This document shows, one piece after another, positions 36,547 to 49,900 of a stretch of DNA of 64,000 nucleotides. The notes below the pieces were generated by a model. It was given only the letters and a program-made list of their open reading frames with translations, was not told the origin of the DNA and did no database searches. The stretch's first letter is position 1. Each line of letters opens with the position of its first letter. The position numbers were made by a program, and so were the translations under genes. The stretch is from Membranipora membranacea (Eukaryota; Bryozoa; Gymnolaemata; Cheilostomatida; Membraniporidae): positions 21,576,001-21,640,000 of the forward strand of contig OU612073.1 in assembly GCA_914767715.1 (NCBI GenBank), written 5' to 3'.

Positions 36547-39500
36547 ATGGACTTCTCAGAGTTGTTCAAACAATCAGGACAGATCTGCTCAATCTCTCCA
36601 AGTGGCAGCTTCTTGGTTAGTAAATAATAGAGTATTCACTTACACAATAATTTTTGTTGTAGCACACAAATTCTTTTCCTTCTTTGTAAATAACTACTGA
36701 GTCCATAGTCCTTGACAGACAGTTTACTAACACTTAAGTGAGTTATTGTGTGACTTTTGACACGGGTTAACTCCTTTCTTTTATTATCTCTGTGTCTGTT
36801 TGACAGCAACAACACCATATTCATTCAAAGAAGACTCCTTGGTTATACCAACAAATCTCTCCATTGCCACACAAAAGATTGTCTGCACCACATATTGTTT
36901 GCCTGATGGAAATAACCAACATGTATTTTCACCTTGCATAATTTCAGTACTCTTTTCTTCTCAGGCCAATGCCGTGCAGTACAAACTGATCGTCAGAGAT
37001 TTTAGCACACTACAGATTGTGAATCTATTCACTAATCTTGACGCTATCCAGGCTATCGAGGTGAGGCAGTCAGTAACACTATGTAAACAAAGTACCTGAA
37101 GACAGAGCACTTTTAATCCTTGTTAATGCCCTTAAGTGTTGAAGGAAACCCTAAAATATGCCAGGATATGATTGAAAAGCCTTGCATTTAGCCTAACTAT
37201 ATGACAATCATATCATCCCTGCTATCAAAGACTGTTAAGTTGTGCTAGAAGCACACTAATCAAGTTATCAGAGGATGAAAATTGGAAATATTTTTGATCA
37301 TTTACTGCAAATTATTTCTAAATAATGCCTGATTTTCCGACCAAATAACTTGTTGTGAGTGTCTCTCAGGTAACAGACACTGAAATGACTAGTCCTCAGT
37401 AGGACTGATTACTCCATCGATTGACTGAAGTCAATGTCTGCTAACTTCAATTTCTTGTCCGAGTGTTTTTATGTATGCCCCAAAGTTGTATTCTACTCCG
37501 GTTCTCAGAAAAAATAAAAGTAACTCCTCAATTTTGTTGCAGTGGTCATCGGATTCCCAGTTTATTATGTGTGTTATGAAGAAAAGAGGGCTCATACAGG
37601 TGAGATTCTATCAACGGCCATAAGCCTTTCATTTATCATGAACATGTCCATATGTTTAAAATGCGGCATTATGGCTTGTTCTTATCTAAACACAGTCACG
37701 TTTATAATCCCTTTCATTTTGGACAAATAGTCAAAACTACATTGTATAACAGATTGCAGTTTGACTTTTAGCTCAGTAAATTTAAAAAAAAGAAAGGTCT
37801 CAGTTCCTGATGCTGAGGGTGAGAACCAACAGATTTTTGGAGAGTTTTGTGCCACAGAGTATAAAGATTCTTGATAGTATTAAATGACAGAGCCTTGTAT
37901 CCACAGTACGTTGTAATTTGTCTTTGACAAAATACCAAAATCTATCTATGATTATATGATCACACCTATCGATGATGGTTTGTAGGTTTGGTCTCTAGAA
38001 GAGCCTGACTGGACATGTAAGATAGATGAAGGCTCAGCTGGTCTCCACTCAGCTCGATGGAGTCCCGATGGTCGACATATACTCACTACCTCACAGTTCC
38101 ATGTGAGTAGCTTTGCTGACAACTACCTGTATAATACTCTCATGGAAACATATCCTATTTTGCATTCATTTCACGTTGACGCCACACATAAATTATCTCC
38201 ACCATGACTCAAACAGACATTAAATATACAATAGGAGAAAGAGAATTGTATCTTTAATAACCAAATATTATAAGTTTGTCATGTACATATGCTTTTATAT
38301 TGATGGAAATGGTAAGACAGCTTTAGTCAACTAACTGGTGACTGTTTGAGTTCCCCTAAATCACTGTTAGCATGTCAGCTACTGACCGGCTCGTGCTAAA
38401 ATGTTTTGATCAGAAGTGTCCTGAAAAGCTCTGACTATCCACTAACCTAATCTATATCACAGAAAAAAGTTCGCTCATTCTGTATTGTAGTTACGGATGA
38501 CTGTGTGGTCGTTAGTGGATAAAAGTGTATCATATATAAAATATCCAAAAGACTGTCAACATGGCGTAGATTTCTCTCACAATGGTAAATACATGGCGCT
38601 CGCTGAACGTCGAGACTGTAAAGACTGTATCAGTGTCTTCACATGCAGCTCATGGCAACTTCTCAAGGTGAGTAAGATTATCTGTACCGTAGTATCCTAT
38701 CCAGTCTCAATAAATAGCCATCAAGTCCTATCTTAAATTAATATTTAGGAAGTGGATCTGGAACTAAATTGACAGATTCTCTCCACTCTTTAGTTTTCCA
38801 CAGCTAGAGCTGTCTTGAGTCGTGAGACCAGGGAGGCTGGGACAGCCCAAACTCCCTGGTGGGACGCCTTGACTGTTTCTTGTAGTTATTTTCTCATAGA
38901 ACCGATATAGTCATGGGGATGCAACTTCAAGGTCATTTAGGCACTTGTATCTAGCCTGGAAGCAGGGAGTCTGTCCCAAACTCTCTGAGTGGTGTTGCTT
39001 TCATGAAGCCATGATTGATCCAACCTATAATAATATATATTATAGCATTTTGAAGTGGATACCGATGACTTAGCAGGCGTGCGATGGTCCCCTGATGGTG
39101 AGGTGTTGTGCGTGTGGGAGTCTAGCCTATGTTATAAAGTTTTGCTATATTCATTGGATGGTCGATTGATATCCACTTACAGTGCCTATGAACATGCTCT
39201 GGGTATAAAGAGCTTATGCTGGTCACCATCTGGTCAGTTTCTTGGAGTAGGAAGCTATGATCAAAAGGTATGTAATGTGGATGAGAGATATTGTAGTTGA
39301 TGCGCTCATACTGTGCCGAGAACGCTACCACCAGCAATCCCACCACAATGCTTACACTAGTGATCTTGTGGTTGTGGTGCATCTACACATCAATCATTGT
39401 ACATCAAATAGTATTGTTGACTGGTAGACTCTAGCTCTCACTTATGTTTGGACAGTCCCAAACCTCCTTAAACAAATAAAGTCAAGCAAGGCTGCAGCTC

Positions 39501-42500
39501 CAGTCTTTAAAAACTGAAACTAGAGCAGCCTCTATTGACATCGTTTTGCTCACAAATGCTATATAACCTAAAATTGCACACTTTTTTTTGTGTAGCTGAG
39601 GATTCTTAATCACATGACCTGGCGGTGTGTAACGGCATTCCACCACCCCTCCCGTGTTGAACGAAAGAAGAAGCTCATAGTCTACAGTGAGAAAGAGGAG
39701 ATAACTCAAGCTCACACCGATGAAAGATATCCAGATGGACCTTTCTTCAATACCATGTCTAAATGTGAGTTAGTCATATAGAATCTCATAGAGTCTCATA
39801 GAATCTCATAAAGTCTCATAGAGTATATAACATCTCTATGGTTAGTCTTTTTCATTGGCTTATAGCTGTCAGCAAGCGGACTTTTCATGTAAATGGTGTC
39901 AACATATAAACACTACTAATCTCAAGTTATTCTTAGTAGACACCTGGATCATGACGAACAAGTCAAATATAGTTATTCTGAATCATCAGCCTATCAGGTG
40001 TGATATTGGAGATACAATACGTCATAGCTCTTTTTGAAAGATCTTCTACATTATATTTCTTGTCTGGGAATAGGTACTAAGCTGACCACCTTTGATAAGG
40101 GATTTGGTAAGCAAGTACACTGAATAAAATACAGAAAAGCACATGATGTGGGTCAGGCCAGCAGACGATACCGATCTCACAAAGGAAGTTTTTATATAAG
40201 TATAGCTGGCTAAGAAGAGAATGACGCATCTCATTATAAGTTATGTTAGGTTTGGGTTATAAAACTTTTCTATACCCAAGCTGATTGAAGTGATGATGAA
40301 TATGTTTTATTATGTAGATGATTTATGTCGAGATGATACAGTTAGCCTCACTGATGTTAAGCCAGATGCTAAGAAGGCCAATCCAAAAGTCGGGCCTAGT
40401 CAGATCGCCTTCAGTCCTGATAACAGATTCATCTACTCTAGAAACGGTAATATACAGTGTATATGGTGTATACTAGACCAAGTATGGTACGGTAATATAC
40501 AGTGTATATGGTGTATGTTAGACCGAGTATGGAACGGTAATATACAGTGTATATGGTGTATGTTAGACCGAGTATGGTACGGTAATATACAGAGTATATG
40601 GTGTATGTTAGACTGAGTATGGTACGGTAATATACAGTGTATATGGTGTATGTTAGACCGAGTATGGTACGGTAATATACAGTGTATATGGTGTGTGTTA
40701 GACTGAGTATGGTACGGTAATATACAGTGTATATGGTGTATGTTAGACCGAGTATGGTACGGTAATATACAGTGTATATGGTGTATGTTAGATCGAGTAT
40801 GGTACGGTAATATACAGTGTATATGGTGTATGTTAGACCGAGTATGGTACGGTAATATACAGTGTATATGGTGTATGTTAGACCGAGTATGGTACGGTAA
40901 TATACAGTGTATATGGTGTATGTTAGACCGAGTATGGTACGGTAATATACAGTGTATATGGTGTATGTTAGACCGAGTATGGTACGGTAATATACAGTGT
41001 ATATGGTGTGTGTTAGACTGAGTATGGTACGGTAATATACAGTGTATATGGTGTATGTTAGACCGAGTATGGTACGGTAATATACAGTGTATATGGTGTA
41101 TGTTAGACCGAGTATGGTACGGTAATATACAGTGTATATGGTGTATGTTAGACCGAGTATGGTACGGTAGTATACAGTGTATATGGTGTATGTTAGACCG
41201 AGTATGGTACGGTAATATACAGTGTATATGGTGTATGTTAGACTGAGTATGGTACGGTAATATACAGTGTATATGGTGTATGTTAGACCGAGTATGGTAC
41301 GGTAATATACAGTGTATATGGTGTATGTTAGACCGAGTATGGTACGGTAATATACAGTGTATATGGTGTATACTAGACCGAGTATGGTACGGTAATATAC
41401 AGAGTATATGGTGTATGTTAGACCGAGTATGGTACGGTAATATACAGTGTATATGGTGTGTGTTAGACTGAGTATGGTACGGTAATATACAGTGTATATG
41501 GTGTATGTTAGACTGAGTATGGTACGGTAATATACAGTGTATATGGTGTATACTAGACCGAGTATGGTACGGTAATATACAGTGTATATGGTGTATGTTA
41601 GACCGAGTATGGTACGGTAATATACAGTGTATATGGTGTATGTTAGACCGAGTATGGTACGGTAATATACAGTGTATATGGTGTATGTTAGACCGAGTAT
41701 GGTACGGTAATATACAGTGTATATAGTGTATGTTAGACCGAGTATGGTACGGTAATATACAGTGTATATGGTGTGTGTTAGACTGAGTATGGTACGGTAA
41801 TATACAGAGTATATGGTGTATGTTAGACTGAGTATGGTACGGTAATATACAGTGTATATGGTGTATACTAGACCGAGTATGGTACGGTAATATACAGTGT
41901 ATATGGTGTATGTTAGACTGAGTATGGTACGGTAATATACAGTGTATATGGTGTATGTTAGACTGAGTATGGTACGGTAATATACAGTGTATATGGTGTA
42001 TGTTAGACGGAGTATGGTACGGTAATATACAGTGTATATGGTGTATGTTAGACCGAGTATGGTACGGTAATATACAGTGTATATGGTGTATGTTAGACGG
42101 AGTATGGTACTGTAATATACAGTGTATATGGTGTATGTTAGACCGAGTATGGTACGGTAATATACAGTGTATATGGTGTGTGTTAGACTGAGTATGGTAC
42201 GGTAATATACAGTGTATATGGTGTATGTTAGACCGAGTATGGTACGGTAATATACAGTGTATATGGTGTATGTTAGACTGAGTATGGTACGGTAATATAC
42301 AGTGTATATGGTGTATTTTAGACCGAGTATGGTACGGTAATATACAGTGTATATGGTGTATACTAGACCAAGTATGGTACGGTATTATACAGTGTATATG
42401 GTGTATGTTAGACCGAGTATGGTACGGTAATATACAGTGTATATGGTGTGTGTTAGACTGAGTATGGTACGGTAATATACAGTGTATATGGTGTATGTTA

Positions 42501-44145
42501 GACTGAGTATGGTACGGTAATATACAGTGTATATGGTGTATGTTAGACCGAGTATGGTACGGTAATATACAGTGTATATGGTGTGTGTTAGACCGAGTAT
42601 GGTACGGTAATATACAGTGTATATGGTGTGTGTTAGACTGAGTATGGTACGGTAATATACAGTGTATATGGTGTATACTAGACCGAGTATGGTACGGTAA
42701 TATACAGTGTATATGGTGTATGTTAGACTGAGTATGGTCCAGTTTGTCTGCATTCAGAATTTCTACCCCTCACTGCTCCAAACCGGCTGAACTGGATCTA
42801 ATTTGATCTTGGTGTGCTTGTGCTTGTTGTCTATCAATGACTCTACGTTGCGTTTAAAGTAGAAGACAACACTGGCACCACTAAATACATATCAAAATGC
42901 AATTAACCTTCACCAGTAGGCAATATACTCAACAATAGAAATCCAAGGTATAAACTTTGGATCTGCACCACAGGACAGTCAGTAGCCCCTCCACCACTAA
43001 GTTTCTATTTGTAGACAACATACCGAATGCGTTATGGATTTGGGATATAGAAAATATTCGACAGACATCTCTACTAATTAACCTGTCACCGATAAAATGT
43101 GAGTAGCCAGTTTATCTCAAGCTTATGTGAAAATAGAGCATCAACACGCTACATAAAAGCAGCTCTTCTCAGATACCTTATTTTTCATGCAAGCAACGCT
43201 TATTTAAGACACTGCTACCTTTAAATTTTGTGATATCAATTTCTTTGATGTCCATTAAGTTACAGCATAGGCTCAACTAGATTTGAGCTATGTGGCCAAG
43301 CTGCAAATCTAACTAGTTTTTATTAAAATAATGAATTAGAAGTTATCTGTACATTTATGAAGAGGGCATAACCCTAAGATTAGGTGCATTGTTGATGGTT
43401 TCTTGCTTTTATGTGAAGTGTCCTGATGATTTCCGATGGCTGACAGATGGTTTAATAATTTACAGGTGTAAGGTGGGACCCTACACAGTCTAGATTAGCT
43501 TTCTGTACTGGTAATAGAAAAGTATACATGTGGTCGCCCTCAGGTGCCTTGGTGGTGGAGATTCCTATGGATAGTAAGTTTTAATAATGATTAATACTTA
43601 GCCGCAACTAATGGTTGCAAATCATCTCATCAATTTATTTTTTGTTGATGCAAATAATTTCCATTGATCAGAACAGAAGTTACATTGGAAGATGTATAAT
43701 TCCCCCTGCTGTAACGGTGACAAGATACTGTTATTCACACACTCCATTTCTTATGTACAGACATGATGGAAGGTATTGGTTAGCTTGCTTCGGTTTATCT
43801 CTGTTTACAGTCATCTAAGCTGTTGATGTAGCCAGGGAGTTAGAGTCTCTAACTCCTTGATGTAGGACACCATTGATATACCCAACTCACCACTTGTCGT
43901 TGTCTATGTAAATTTAAATGTCAATTTTTTATTTGGCTGTATTTGAATGACCGGTTTTGTACAATGGATATGACACATGAATACATTACATGTAAGTTAT
44001 GTGTGATTTCATGCATTAATTCATAAGTTGTTATTTTTTTGTTACAGCTGATTTTAATGTGACTTCACTAGAATGGCACAGGGACGGTAAGTCCCTACTA
44101 CTGATGGGTAAGGATGATATGTGCATCTGCTACCTACAGGAGTAA
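36547..44145 (+). CDS. WRAP73: WRAP73 (WDR8), WD-repeat protein
   Basis: Eleven plus-strand exons: 36547-36615, 36965-37060, 37543-37599, 37986-38102, 38491-38667, 39046-39267, 39596-39764, 40318-40446, 43015-43098, 43466-43573 and 44048-44145, total 1326 nt, 441 aa, close to the human length of about 460. All phases agree. The start MDFSELFK matches the family N-terminus; upstream in-frame codons are not conserved. Diagnostic blocks: [81 protein letters not shown] and [14 protein letters not shown]. In vertebrates the protein acts at centriolar satellites and spindle poles with SSX2IP (established). The intron after 40446 is filled by a minisatellite. Polyadenylation signals at 44904 and about 45100 are possible. 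It is divergent from the p53-family gene and convergent with LSG1. Confidence 0.95.
39781..39820. repeat. 10-bp tandem repeat in a WRAP73 intron
   Basis: Four units of GAATCTCATA with A/G variation at two positions, beginning 17 bp after the donor of the exon ending at 39764. Confidence 0.85.
40446..42738. repeat. 45-bp minisatellite, about 51 copies, starting at a WRAP73 splice donor
   Basis: Unit length is 45 bp, starting GGTAATATACAGTGTATATG and containing GTTAGACCGAGTATGGTAC. Variants recur: ACC or ACT before GAG, GTATG or GTGTG, TGTTA or TACTA. The GTGTG form is nearly always followed by ACTGAG, showing linked variants. The first unit begins with the last exonic base (40446), so the true donor is also the first unit's GGTAATAT and each later unit repeats that donor sequence. 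Units are 15 codons long, so several frames on both strands remain open over long stretches. Those ORFs are artefacts of the repeat. The far end leaves the array at about 42738, 276 bp before the next exon. Confidence 0.97.
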
Positions 44146-46949
44146 CCGCACACACAAGCACACAATCTAATTCTACCTAGGCAATAGTGTGTGGGTCCTG
44201 ATGTTGCCATGCATTATAGAGTGCACATATAGACAGTCTGTTCCATGCTGCTTGCGCTGTGTTCTCCCAATGCTTGGATGAAATGATGTTAGAAGCTCTA
44301 GAACCAGGGATCAGGGGTCTACTGCTAGAACTATTCCAGACAGTGTTACTCATGGTTCAATAATTTCTACATCAGCACCCTGCCATTTTCTAAGTGGTAT
44401 TGGCTCTGCTAGCCTAGATCCAAAGATCGTTTTGATAAATGTAAGCTCGGAGCCATAAATATGGTAATCCTCTCTGAAGCTAGGAAGGTGAATGGTTGAT
44501 TTCAGTCTGATATTCAACCAATCACATTACAGCGCTCTCATCATTGTGACGATTTACTGTCCTGTACATTATTATTTATTATGATTGATGATTTTTTGAA
44601 TGTGACAATCTACCCACTTATTATACCTTGCAGTGGCTCATCATCGTATGATTGACAGTCAGACGTAGTTATAGTCTTTTAGAGACTTTCACTGTATGTA
44701 GTATATTGTACCAGTAATGTATATAGAAATACAATCTCTCATAACCATTACTCCGTCCATAGGTTGTCTTTTGAAAATATTAAATACTACTTCTTGTTAC
44801 TGTTCACACCAGACCATCAAACTGATTTTCACCTTGTTCTTTAATTTCTTTTTATGCTTGCAGTGATATTTCCATTTAATACGTTTTTTTTAAAACAATA
44901 GTCAATAAACCATTTGTTTATATTTAGATGTAAAATACACACTTCATGATGCCGACCTGATGATAGGAAGCTAGAATAGTATTGGGTTTGCCTCAGATTT
45001 TCAAATTGTGGCGCTAATAATTATAGATTTGGGCTGATGGTAGGCTAAGTATGTAGCACTGCTTGGCCCAGTTTTGTCATCTGATTAGTATAAAAAACAA
45101 TAAACATTTTTAAACAACATTAAATTTGAGTTCCAAAAGCTTTGCGTTGCAAAATTTATGGAACAGTCAGATTGGCCTTAACCTGCTCATTTACCTGGCC
45201 CTCCTCTGTGGTTTTGTGTAATATGCACAATATACTCCATGATCAACATGTTACTCTCACATTTACCCGTTACATTAGTGTGCCCTTTCTAACGCAGCAA
45301 ATTACCTTTGAAGACTGGCTGGCCGAAAGGTCGCTAGAGTTTAGTTTATATTATTTAGCTAGCAACTGATGTTTGCTAGTTGAGGTTGGAGTCTTCATAA
45401 AATAGAGAGGGAGAGTAAATGTAAGCTAGCTCTAAAATCAGCTATTTTGAGCATGTGCAAAATAGCAAACTTTTCCTCCTGCAAATATGCTTAACTTCTT
45501 TCTATATGGTAGCTTGAATATTGGTGTCTAAACGCCCAAAGTCTTGCAGCATTTAATTAATCTCTTGTGACATCACAGTTTCCTGTTAACTAGTAGAGGG
45601 TTGTATGAAATACTATTAATCTGACATTACTGCTGCAAATGTTTCCTGGTACTATTATTAGCAGTTGTCACTTTCATTCAACGGCTTATTTATTATAATT
45701 TCCGAGGCCTGACATAGATAACTTCCTTCTCCCGTTACCGATCCACCATAAGATTGTAATTTTGAGAGTACCCATATTGGGCTGCTATGATAGAATAAAA
45801 CGCAAAATTGCAATTTGAAGTATAAATGAAGTAAGTTGATGAAGAAAAGGGGTTAGTTTGGGTACAGCCGTATTGCACAAGGTTTTATCAGTGTGTCAAA
45901 AGCCAATGACACTATTTTGCGACAAGAAGGTCAGTCCAAACTCCAAGCTCCTTGTTCTCGATGTAATGTTTCATTGGTAGCAGTAATGTGTTCATGAGTA
46001 ACAGCTCACCATCAGTACAGCCACCATCTCATCATCTTTGGAACTGATTGGCAAATTGCTGTGGAAAACTTTCATCATTGATGGAGCCTGGTGGTTTCAA
46101 TGGCTACAATTTACTTCCAGAAAAGCTTTGTTATAACTTCTACACTTACTTTATTATATACAGGTAATATTCGCTCCTGGTGCAGCCAATGCTGTCATTA
46201 GATGTAGTAAACAGGAGTGAGTTTTTATGCAGGACATTCAGATACTGCCTGGCTTCTGGTGAGCAAAAAACGCTACAGTTGGATTTCCTGTGGAGTTAGT
46301 TAGCAAAAAAATAATAAAATGACAAGTTATATTTAACATTGCTGGTAATATTACATGGGTTTTCAGCAGTGCTGGACATCTATCATTATTTTAGAGTTTA
46401 TTGCTCACCACTGGCATGCTAAGGAAACTGTGTTTTAAAATTAGAATAAATATTGAATGTTTGTGACGTTACAATTTTATTCAAACTGGTGTTTTTGCCT
46501 GAAACAAAGCAAAATTGTCAAATCATTCACCAATGCCAACCCATCATACCAGCTATAGACGAATCACTCAATATTAAAAAGCAACATTTCCAGGTTGTGT
46601 GTTTGAGTAGATCAATATAGAGCAAAGGTAGCTTAGCCCTAGGACATAATTACTAATTATTTAATTATCATTCATTTATATATGGTGGGTTGAAGCAGGG
46701 AGAATTCTCCCTGGTAGAAGTGGAACCATGCCCTTCACTGAATTAATTGCTCATTTAGTGTTAATTTTTCATGTAATGTTGTGTATGTGACTGGAGTTGT
46801 CACCCTCACATAGTATTTCTGTAAACGTGAGACGGGTATAACTCTGCGTGAGGCTAACAGCAGATCAAAGTGACCACACGACGAGCCGACCTCGGCAAGG
46901 TTAACATGAGACGACGCGATCCTCACTGACTAGTCCATTGTATAGTCTA
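44146..46949. other. Convergent intergenic region, WRAP73 / LSG1
   Basis: 3' UTRs of two converging genes are expected. There is no supported exon. It holds dispersed repeat copy B (45400-45513); a near-perfect hairpin sequence GGAGTTAGAGTCTCTAACTCC lies just outside it at about 43836, inside the last WRAP73 intron. Confidence 0.6.
45400..45513. repeat. Dispersed repeat, copy B
   Basis: Diverged relative of 26730-26818 (shared ordered blocks AGTAAATG, GCTATTT, AGCATGTGCA, TTTTC.TC.TGC, TATATGGTA). Confidence 0.5.
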
Positions 46950-49900
46950 TCAGTAGTTATCATGCTGATCGAGGTGACCGTATAGCCGACGAGCTTTCTC
47001 TTTCTTGTTTTTATTATTATGTCTCTTTGAATGTTTGCCACCTTCTGGGTCGACTACTACCCGCTTCCCTTTGGCGTGGACCGTTGACGAGGTCTGAAAA
47101 AAAGATGGTGGTTAAAAACAATCGTCATAAGGATATTTAAAAATAGTGTTTATTATGATAGAAATTAATACTTTTCCTGAAAGTCGATACACAACATTGA
47201 TGTCATCTTTTTGAAAGACAGATTATGCATAAACATGCCTACTGTTAAAAGCGTACTAATGATGGATATATTTCCTTAACAGCTTGATATACTGCCGACA
47301 ATGATCAAGGGTATATCTTTAATGAGAAAAAAATGGATCTCAGAGGAAAAAACATCCATTACTATGTTCAAATTATTTGCAGTTTCATCTCATAGTAACC
47401 TTTGTCTCAACTCATATTGATTTCACCCAATATTTTGGCCAGATTGAAATCACAGAAATTCTGAGATCCTACCATTTTCTAACGACGTGTCAAAAAATTG
47501 GTTTATGAAAGGATAGTTTGAGGAAATTAAACACTCTCATTATGAAGTTTATGGTCTGTTTAATTTTCTAAAAAAATGTCCGAAGGAGAAAAGGAAACAA
47601 CCTCTCAGCCAATGAATGCCTTCGGTTCTGATTACCACTTCTTCAAATTACCGCCTATCCTCATAGCAAGGATGTAAAGAATTTCTCAGACGTTCAATAA
47701 CAATGAAGTTGAAAGTTAAATATTTCATATGCCAATTTCTAAAAGAAATACCGTTAAGTTGGGCAGCATGATAAAAAATTACAAACTCGTTTTGCTGAGA
47801 AAACCTTTGGCCGAGCTATTATTGTACCAAAAAATATGAGGGCATTCTTTCAGTCTGCCTGTTAACCCATGAAAAATAACAGAACTTTAACCGCCCAGCT
47901 CTAAATAAAGAGATAACAGTTTAATTCCACAGGATGATTTACCATGGCAACATGATTTTATCGGTATCCTACCGAGGCTGGTAATCCTAAACGTCAAAAA
48001 CATCACATCGTATGCACCAGAGCATGAAATAGTTTTCTGGTGAGGACACAAGCAAAAGTTATGTGATCATGATTCTAACACACGAGTTGGGGACACTTCA
48101 GAGTAACACATGTAACAGCTGTGTATTGGATAGTAACTTGTATTCATAATATCAAAACTTAGTGAAGTTGGTAAGTTTTAACTTCTCTCTGACCTCTGTA
48201 ATGTTCTCAGCTCTGCCATAGAATGATTTTCTATGATTTATTGTGAAATTGTTGAAGTTTATTAAGGGAGTAGAGAGAATAGAGTTACTATATAAACTCT
48301 ACCCATAATAACTCTGTGGGAGCAGGGAGAATGGTGGGAGAGATATGAGAAGTCCTTTATATTTTATTAGCAGCTGTATCAAAAATAAACCAGGCCTGAC
48401 CAAGAGGACTAATTGGGACCATAGGATAGGAGTAACTCCTTCACCAAGTTTAGCTTGCTTACAAGTTAGAGCATTGATGAAGAACAAGCATAAACATCTA
48501 AAATATATACTTTGTTTTTAAGTTTTAGAGTAGATCTGATATTCTATTACATTTGCACAGATGCAATATCTGGACATCTATCTGCAGGTAGATCACTGCA
48601 GTAAAACTAACCATATCAAGTATCTCCTATTTTCAGGTACCCTATACAGAGATCAGGATATTTGTCTTTGTTTACCACTTGGAGCGGATCTGAAGGACAA
48701 GTATTTATATAGAGTGTTTCCTGTAACACCTGATACTGTATGGGAGCTGGTCCCAGCAGTATATCATCTGATCCAGGGATGAAAAGGTCACACAGTCACC
48801 CACCTAATAAATTATCTATACAACATCGTCCACTACCGGATACACCGATTCCAGAGAGTGCACCACCACTTCCACCAGCACGTACCAATAGGGTCCAGTC
48901 AGCACCCAACCTACAATATGGAAGGCCGAGAAACACAAAGCCAGAAGCCCCGAAGTCAAACCCACTGCTTAAGTTAATTCCAGGATTGCTGGATCTGGAT
49001 GAAGTTGTCAAGCCTCTGCAGGCTCACCAATATTTTGAGGATATATATATTCGTGGAATTAGAATTCTTGGGGAAAATCCTGATCCACAGCATGCAAATA
49101 ACTACAACAATCATAAAACTGACACTGTCAAAAAGGGCTCCTATGTTCGATTCGAAGAATTTCTTGAGAATGTCCATGTCAAGCCAGACGATGTAGAATT
49201 ATCACAAGATTACCTGCCTCGCCTTAGTACACCAAACAGACACTGTCCCTCAGACAATATATACACATCAGACTCCGTGGACAACACACTAATGATGATG
49301 TTAAATCGGTTACCGAGTTACTCCGATCAAAACTACAGACCTTGTCCTCTGGGTATGAGTAGACAAGAGAGAGAGAAATTCTGCCTTCGACTTGACTTTA
49401 CCGGCAATAGCGTAATGATCGGGCGTGGATGGAAACTCCTAGCTCAGAAAGTTATAGACATAGACACAGATGATATGTCACTAATAGAGAACTTTAGCTA
49501 CCAGTACCGATATCCAGTAGTAGAAGTATTATTAGAGCATTGGTATAAACTGTACACTCTACCATCACCTAAGTGTCTCCTTCCAGCTACCAGACAAACC
49601 ATCATAGACATTCTCACCCAGGAAAAAGACTGGACTGTTGTCCTAGAACAATCATTCATTCTAACGTAACCCCAATACTCTCAGTCTCAACCCCAGTACC
49701 ACCAAACTACACTACTTTACAACAGCATAATCTCATTACCTGCTTATCTGAAATATAACAAATCAAGCTTAAAATATATACTCATCCTCATCGTATAACT
49801 ACTAAGGTCACGGGCAGGGGCAGGGGGAGGGGGAGGGGCAGGGGGGATAAGTTGTAAGAAACAATCAACAGTCAGTGGTCCCAAGCTGCATCTTGTAGTT

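Noticed and set aside
40740-42753. Long repetitive ORFs on both strands (for example 93 and 122 codons)
   Set aside because: They exist only because the 45-bp unit is divisible by three. They lie inside a WRAP73 intron and lack independent start or splice context.
46735-46926. Minus-strand 63-codon ORF after the LSG1 stop
   Set aside because: It lies in the expected LSG1 3' UTR, and the conserved C-terminus already ends at 46950.
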